A stretch of DNA of 64,000 nucleotides from Amorphochlora amoebiformis (taxonomy: Eukaryota; Cercozoa; Chlorarachniophyceae). The stretch covers positions 62,001 to 126,000 of the forward strand of contig BAAHQB010000303.1 in NCBI GenBank assembly GCA_054601695.1, in the 5' to 3' direction. Under the pieces are notes generated by a model that was not told the origin of the DNA, did not search any database, and saw nothing but the letters and a program-made list of their open reading frames with translations. The first letter of the stretch is position 1, and each line of letters starts with the position of its first letter. Below are positions 56,141 through 64,000 of this stretch, piece after piece. Position numbers and translations under genes: made by a program.

Positions 56141-56158
56141 ATATATTATATATTCATA

Positions 56159-56202
<44 letters not shown>

Positions 56203-56279
56203 TATATATATATATATAGACACATACACATATCACATTTATATCGATATGTGAAAAACAGTATGTATATATATATATG

Positions 56280-56313
<34 letters not shown>

Positions 56314-56853
56314 GTATATATATACATATATATATATATATTATTTTAATATATATGTATATATAATATATATATTATATATATTATATATATATATATA
56401 GATATCTATATACATATATATTAGATATAATATTTATATATATGTATATATATATATATAATATATTTATATATATATATATATGTATATATAATGTATA
56501 CATAACCTTCTGAATTGTAGATTTCTCAAGAGCGGTCAGGGCATGGTCGCAAATATCCTGAATACACATATATATATATATATATAATATTATATATATA
56601 TATGTATAGATATATATAGAATATATATAGATATATATTTGTATGTATATATATATATATACATATGTATGTATGTATAGAAATATATTATATATATATA
56701 TGTATGTGTGTATATGTATACATATACACACACGCACACACATACATATTAAATGTATATATACATACATACACATACACATACATATATATATATATGT
56801 CAATATATATATATATATATGTATAAATATATAAATTTACATATATATCCATA

Positions 56854-56891
<38 letters not shown>

Positions 56892-57011
56892 TAATACATG
56901 TATGCTTGTATATGCATAATATTTATGATATTTGGACATAATCTTGACCGACTATTGACGGTACATATATCTCAATACATCCCAATATGTACACTTATAC
57001 ATGCAAACACA

Positions 57012-57053
<42 letters not shown>

Positions 57054-57476
57054 TATATTATACATATATACATATACTACATATATATATATATATATGT
57101 GTGTGTGTTTACAACGACGCAAATATATTCGTATATACATATTACATACAGATATTTATATATATATACATAATTTATATTCATGTATATATTTACCTAT
57201 ATATATATATATACACCATATGTTTCTATATAATCATGTATAATACATTTATACAATATTATACACATACACACATACATATATACATATATATATGCAT
57301 GCACATTTATACATATAAAATACATGTGTACACACACACATATATATATATATATATACATACACATATATATATATACATAACATATTTACCTAAATAG
57401 ATACAAATACATGATCCTTACCGAGTTTCGAAGAATATCCAATGACGTTAGCAAGACTCTTGATACGTCTATAGCC
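56141..57476. repeat. TA/CATA microsatellite zone
   Basis: Mostly microsatellite. Mixed patches at about 56508-56565, 56890-57000 and 57395-57476 show nothing recognisable. The open frames on both strands are repeat products. Confidence 0.93.
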
Positions 57477-57599
57477 ACATTGCCTTGTCCTAACCAAATC
57501 AACCACACACACACATTAATACTACAACTGTATACATATGTTCATACAGGTATATCCCTTACAACAAAAAAAAACGAATGTATGTACATGTATATATGG

Positions 57600-57641
<42 letters not shown>

Positions 57642-57664
57642 GTATATATATGTATATGTGTATA

Positions 57665-57711
<47 letters not shown>

Positions 57712-57800
57712 GCCTTGTCCTAACCAAAACAACCACACACACACAAACGAAATAGAGATGTTCATACAGGTATATCACTTACAACAAAAAAACGGATATA
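57477..57800. repeat. Two-copy duplication of about 233-bp period
   Basis: ATTGCCTTGTCCTAACCAAA then CAACCACACACACACA, and GTTCATACAGGTATATCCCT then TACAACAAAAAAAA, occur at about 57478-57575. They recur at about 57709-57795, where the middle differs (AACGAAATAGAGAT instead of TTAATACTACAACTG). The first copy is followed by a TA/GTAT tract that ends at the second copy. Confidence 0.94.
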
Positions 57801-60691
<2,891 letters not shown>

Positions 60692-60748
60692 AAGTATACC
60701 TCTGCTCCATATGCTAAAACGAGCGCATCATAGTGACTACGTAGCTCG

Positions 60749-60788
<40 letters not shown>

Positions 60789-60917
60789 TTTTATATACAT
60801 ATAGGTATATAGATATGTAGATATATAGATATGTGCATTTACATATATATATATATACATAAGTATACCTCTGCTCCATATGCTAAAACGAGCGCATCAT
60901 AGTGACTACGTAGCTCG

Positions 60918-60952
<35 letters not shown>

Positions 60953-61078
60953 CATATATATATATATATATATCTACATAAATATATATAAGTATACCTC
61001 TGCTCCGTATGCTAGAACGAGCGCATCATAGTGAGTACGTAGCTCGCTCACACTTATATCTGTCCCAACCTTGTGAAT
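60692..61078. repeat. Three-copy 62-bp core family split by TA tracts
   Basis: AAGTATACCTCTGCTCCATA then TGCTAAAACGAGCGCATCAT and AGTGACTACGTAGCTCGCTC lies at 60692-60752, 60861-60922 and 60990-61051. The third has three substitutions and continues into CACTTATATCTGTCCCAACC. A relative of that tail, CTCACACGTACATCTGCCCC, lies alone at about 61673-61700. The core contains the 8-bp palindrome CTACGTAG. Confidence 0.96.
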
Positions 61079-61913
<835 letters not shown>

Positions 61914-62414
61914 CATCAACCTTGACATTGTTATATTCATACATACGTACAATATAATATATAGTTAACCTCGACATTGTAATATTCTATACATACACGT
62001 GCATATTATATATAGATACCTCGATATTGTAATATTATATATATACACGTGCATATTATATAGATACCTCGATATTGTCATATTCTATATATGCACGTGC
62101 ATATTATATAGATACCTCGATATTGTTATATTCTATATATACACGTGCACATTATATAGATACCTCGATATTGTAATATTGTACATATCTACACGTGCAT
62201 ATTACATAGATACCTCGATATTGTAATATTCTACACATACACGTGCACATTATGTAGATACCTCGATATTGTTATATACACGTGCATATTATACCTCGAT
62301 ATTGTAATATTCTATATATACACGTGCATATTATATAGATTAGATACCTCGATATTGTAATATTCTTTATATACACGTACAATATGTATTATATAGAAAC
62401 CTCGACATTGTAAT

Positions 62415-62474
<60 letters not shown>

Positions 62475-62575
62475 TATACAGTATATTATACAGATACCTC
62501 CACATTGTAATATTCCATATATATATATATATATATCTTTATATATATATATTATATAGATACCTCAACATTGCC
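61914..62575. repeat. 48-bp minisatellite, thirteen copies
   Basis: The signature ACCTCGATATTGTAATATTC (first copies ACCTTGACATTG or ACCTCGACATTG) starts at about 61917, 61967, 62018, 62066, 62114, 62162, 62212, 62259, 62293, 62346, 62399, 62496 and 62562. The central spacing is exactly 48 bp four times. Central units carry TACACGTGCATATTATATAG, which contains the 6-bp palindrome CACGTG. Two of the last gaps contain expanded TA tracts. The edges are diverged and the centre is homogeneous. Confidence 0.96.
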
Positions 62576-62588
62576 GTGAAATCTAACC

Positions 62589-62649
62589 TTAGGGTTGTCG
62601 AGCGTGTTGGAAAAGTCAGACATTACGCTCTGACATATACACATATATA

Positions 62650-62712
<63 letters not shown>

Positions 62713-62829
62713 ATATACTCAAATATATATATATAGGGTTGTCGAGCGTGTTGGAAAAGTCAGACATTACGCTCTGATATATACATATCTATATATGTAT
62801 ATATATGTAGATATATAGATAGATATGTA

Positions 62830-62866
<37 letters not shown>

Positions 62867-62962
62867 TATATACGTATATATATATATTATATATATATAC
62901 ATATATACACTCAAATATAGATATATAGGGTTTCGAGCGTGTTGGGAAAGTCAGACATTACG

Positions 62963-63004
<42 letters not shown>

Positions 63005-63091
63005 TATATATATATATATATAATATATAGATATATAGGGTTGTCGAACTGGAAAAGTGAGACATTACGCTCTGATACATATATGTATATA

Positions 63092-63144
<53 letters not shown>

Positions 63145-63190
63145 TATATAGGGTTGTCGAAAGTGGTGGAAAAGTCAGATATTACGCCTG

Positions 63191-63192
<2 letters not shown>
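62589..63192. repeat. Five-copy 46-bp core family split by TA tracts
   Basis: Cores start TAGGGTTGTCGAGCGTGTTG and continue GAAAAGTCAGACATTACGCT CTGATA. They lie at 62589-62634, 62734-62780, 62927-62970, 63037-63076 and 63149-63192. All are in one orientation, with small deletions in the last two. The first copy follows directly on the last unit of the 48-bp minisatellite, with about 10 bp between. Confidence 0.96.
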
Positions 63193-63263
<71 letters not shown>

Positions 63264-63420
63264 TATATATATATATATATAAATACTTATGGATTTATTT
63301 ATGTATTATATAATATATATATACACATATTATATATATAACTATATATATATATATAAATTATATTTAGTAGATAGTCCATTTTCTTAGATATGAATAT
63401 ATATATCTATACATATATAT
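63193..63420. repeat. TA microsatellite and short mixed patch
   Basis: TA sequence, then a short mixed stretch at about 63366-63395 before the next satellite. No feature is recognised. Confidence 0.93.
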
Positions 63421-63782
63421 ACAAGAGGAGACGCGTTCCATAAGAGGAGACACGTTCCACAAGAGCAAGAGGAGACACGTTCCACAAGAGAGACACGTTC
63501 CACAAGAGGAGTTCCACAAGAGGAGACACGTTCCACAAGAGGAGACTCGTTCCAGAAGAGGAGACACGTTCCACAAGAGGAGACACGTTCCACAAGAGGA
63601 GTTCCACAAGAGGAGACACGTTCCACAAGGGGAGACACGTCCCACAAGAGGAGACACGTTGCACACGTTGCTCAAGAGGAGACACGTTCCACAAGAGGAG
63701 ACACGTTCCACAATAGGAAACACGTTCCACAAGAGGATACACGTTCCACAAGAGGAGACACGTTCCACAAGATGAGACACGT
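63421..63782. repeat. 19-bp minisatellite, about nineteen units
   Basis: The unit AAGAGGAGACACGTTCCAC is repeated about nineteen times with shortened variants (AAGAGGAGTTCCAC, AAGAGAGACACGTTCCAC) and substitutions (ACGTCCCAC, ACTCGTTCCAG). The minus strand stays open in several frames and would read CGTCLLLWNVSPLVERVSS-like repeats. This is a by-product of a stop-free unit, and a protein gene is unlikely because unit lengths vary out of frame. Confidence 0.95.
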
Positions 63783-63822
63783 GGAGGTGAGAAGATGAAG
63801 TAAGAGCATACCGTAATGTATG

Positions 63823-63857
<35 letters not shown>

Positions 63858-64000
63858 TATTACAACAAAACCGAACGCACAGCAAATCGGGGTAGTACTA
63901 ACGCTTTTCCCTAACCCTAAAAGCCGACAAAATAATGATTTTTTTCTTTTTTTTTTCCGAAATTCGGATCATATGAACCTTTGTGTTTTGATGATCGGGA
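63783..64000. other. Unique edge sequence with two CCCTAA units
   Basis: Mixed sequence with a TA tract at about 63823-63855. CCCTAACCCTAA at about 63910-63921 is two units of the telomere motif in the opposite orientation to the two arrays upstream. Two units can arise by chance. The feature is cut by the window edge. Confidence 0.6.

Noticed and set aside
62589-62640. TTAGGGTT in the core of the 62.6-kb family as telomere sequence
   Set aside because: It is a single unit, and the other copies of the core read ATAGGGTT, so it is chance.
62589-63192. Second CRISPR-like array
   Set aside because: Same reason: the spacers are TA tracts and two repeats carry deletions.
63367-63885. 172-codon Cys/Leu/Val-rich minus-strand frame
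   Set aside because: It is built from the 19-bp satellite, begins and ends in TA-derived sequence, and other frames of the same strand are equally open.

Overview
This window is eukaryotic nuclear DNA with very few genes. Most of it is (TA)n with CATA, GTAT, CACA and GTGT variants. It also carries long one-sided pyrimidine tracts, a large inverted repeat, many local minisatellites and two blocks of TTAGGG-type repeats. I see no bacterial gene, operon, rRNA, CRISPR array or complete transposon. The TTAGGG arrays and the GT/AG-bounded intron around 36.6-37.1 kb show a eukaryote with vertebrate-type telomere repeats (animals, many fungi and some protists). I cannot narrow it further. The density of satellites and telomere-like arrays would suit a subtelomeric or other heterochromatic region, but that is inference.

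Layout. 1-9.4 kb: TA microsatellite with short unique islands and a striking 13/26-bp satellite (4063-4790). 9.4-17.4 kb: a 41-bp satellite, several segmental duplications, an island at 11.75-12.78 kb and a CTAG-rich island at 14.6-15.9 kb. 17.5-20.1 kb: a complex island with short ORFs but no recognisable gene. 20.7-31.3 kb: CT-rich tracts. Within them, a roughly 2.2-kb inverted repeat (26.66-28.88 kb) flips the purine strand. 29.4-35.4 kb: minisatellites, a possible tRNA-derived SINE relic and more TA/CTAG sequence. 35.4-37.1 kb: the best gene candidate, with a well-formed phase-0 intron made largely of four 47-56 bp repeats that each end in an acceptor-like TAG/CAG. 37.1-64 kb: TA microsatellite carrying many small families, each confined to its own neighbourhood.

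The main structural theme is the last one. Short unique cores of about 40-110 bp occur 2-9 times in a row, separated by TA tracts of variable length. Each core family is private to its locus, and three loci contain both orientations. This suggests repeated local duplication, inversion and homogenisation with TA tracts as junctions. No genes can be shown to work together. Translations rich in Tyr/Ile, Ser/Leu or Arg/Val are products of repeats, not proteins.
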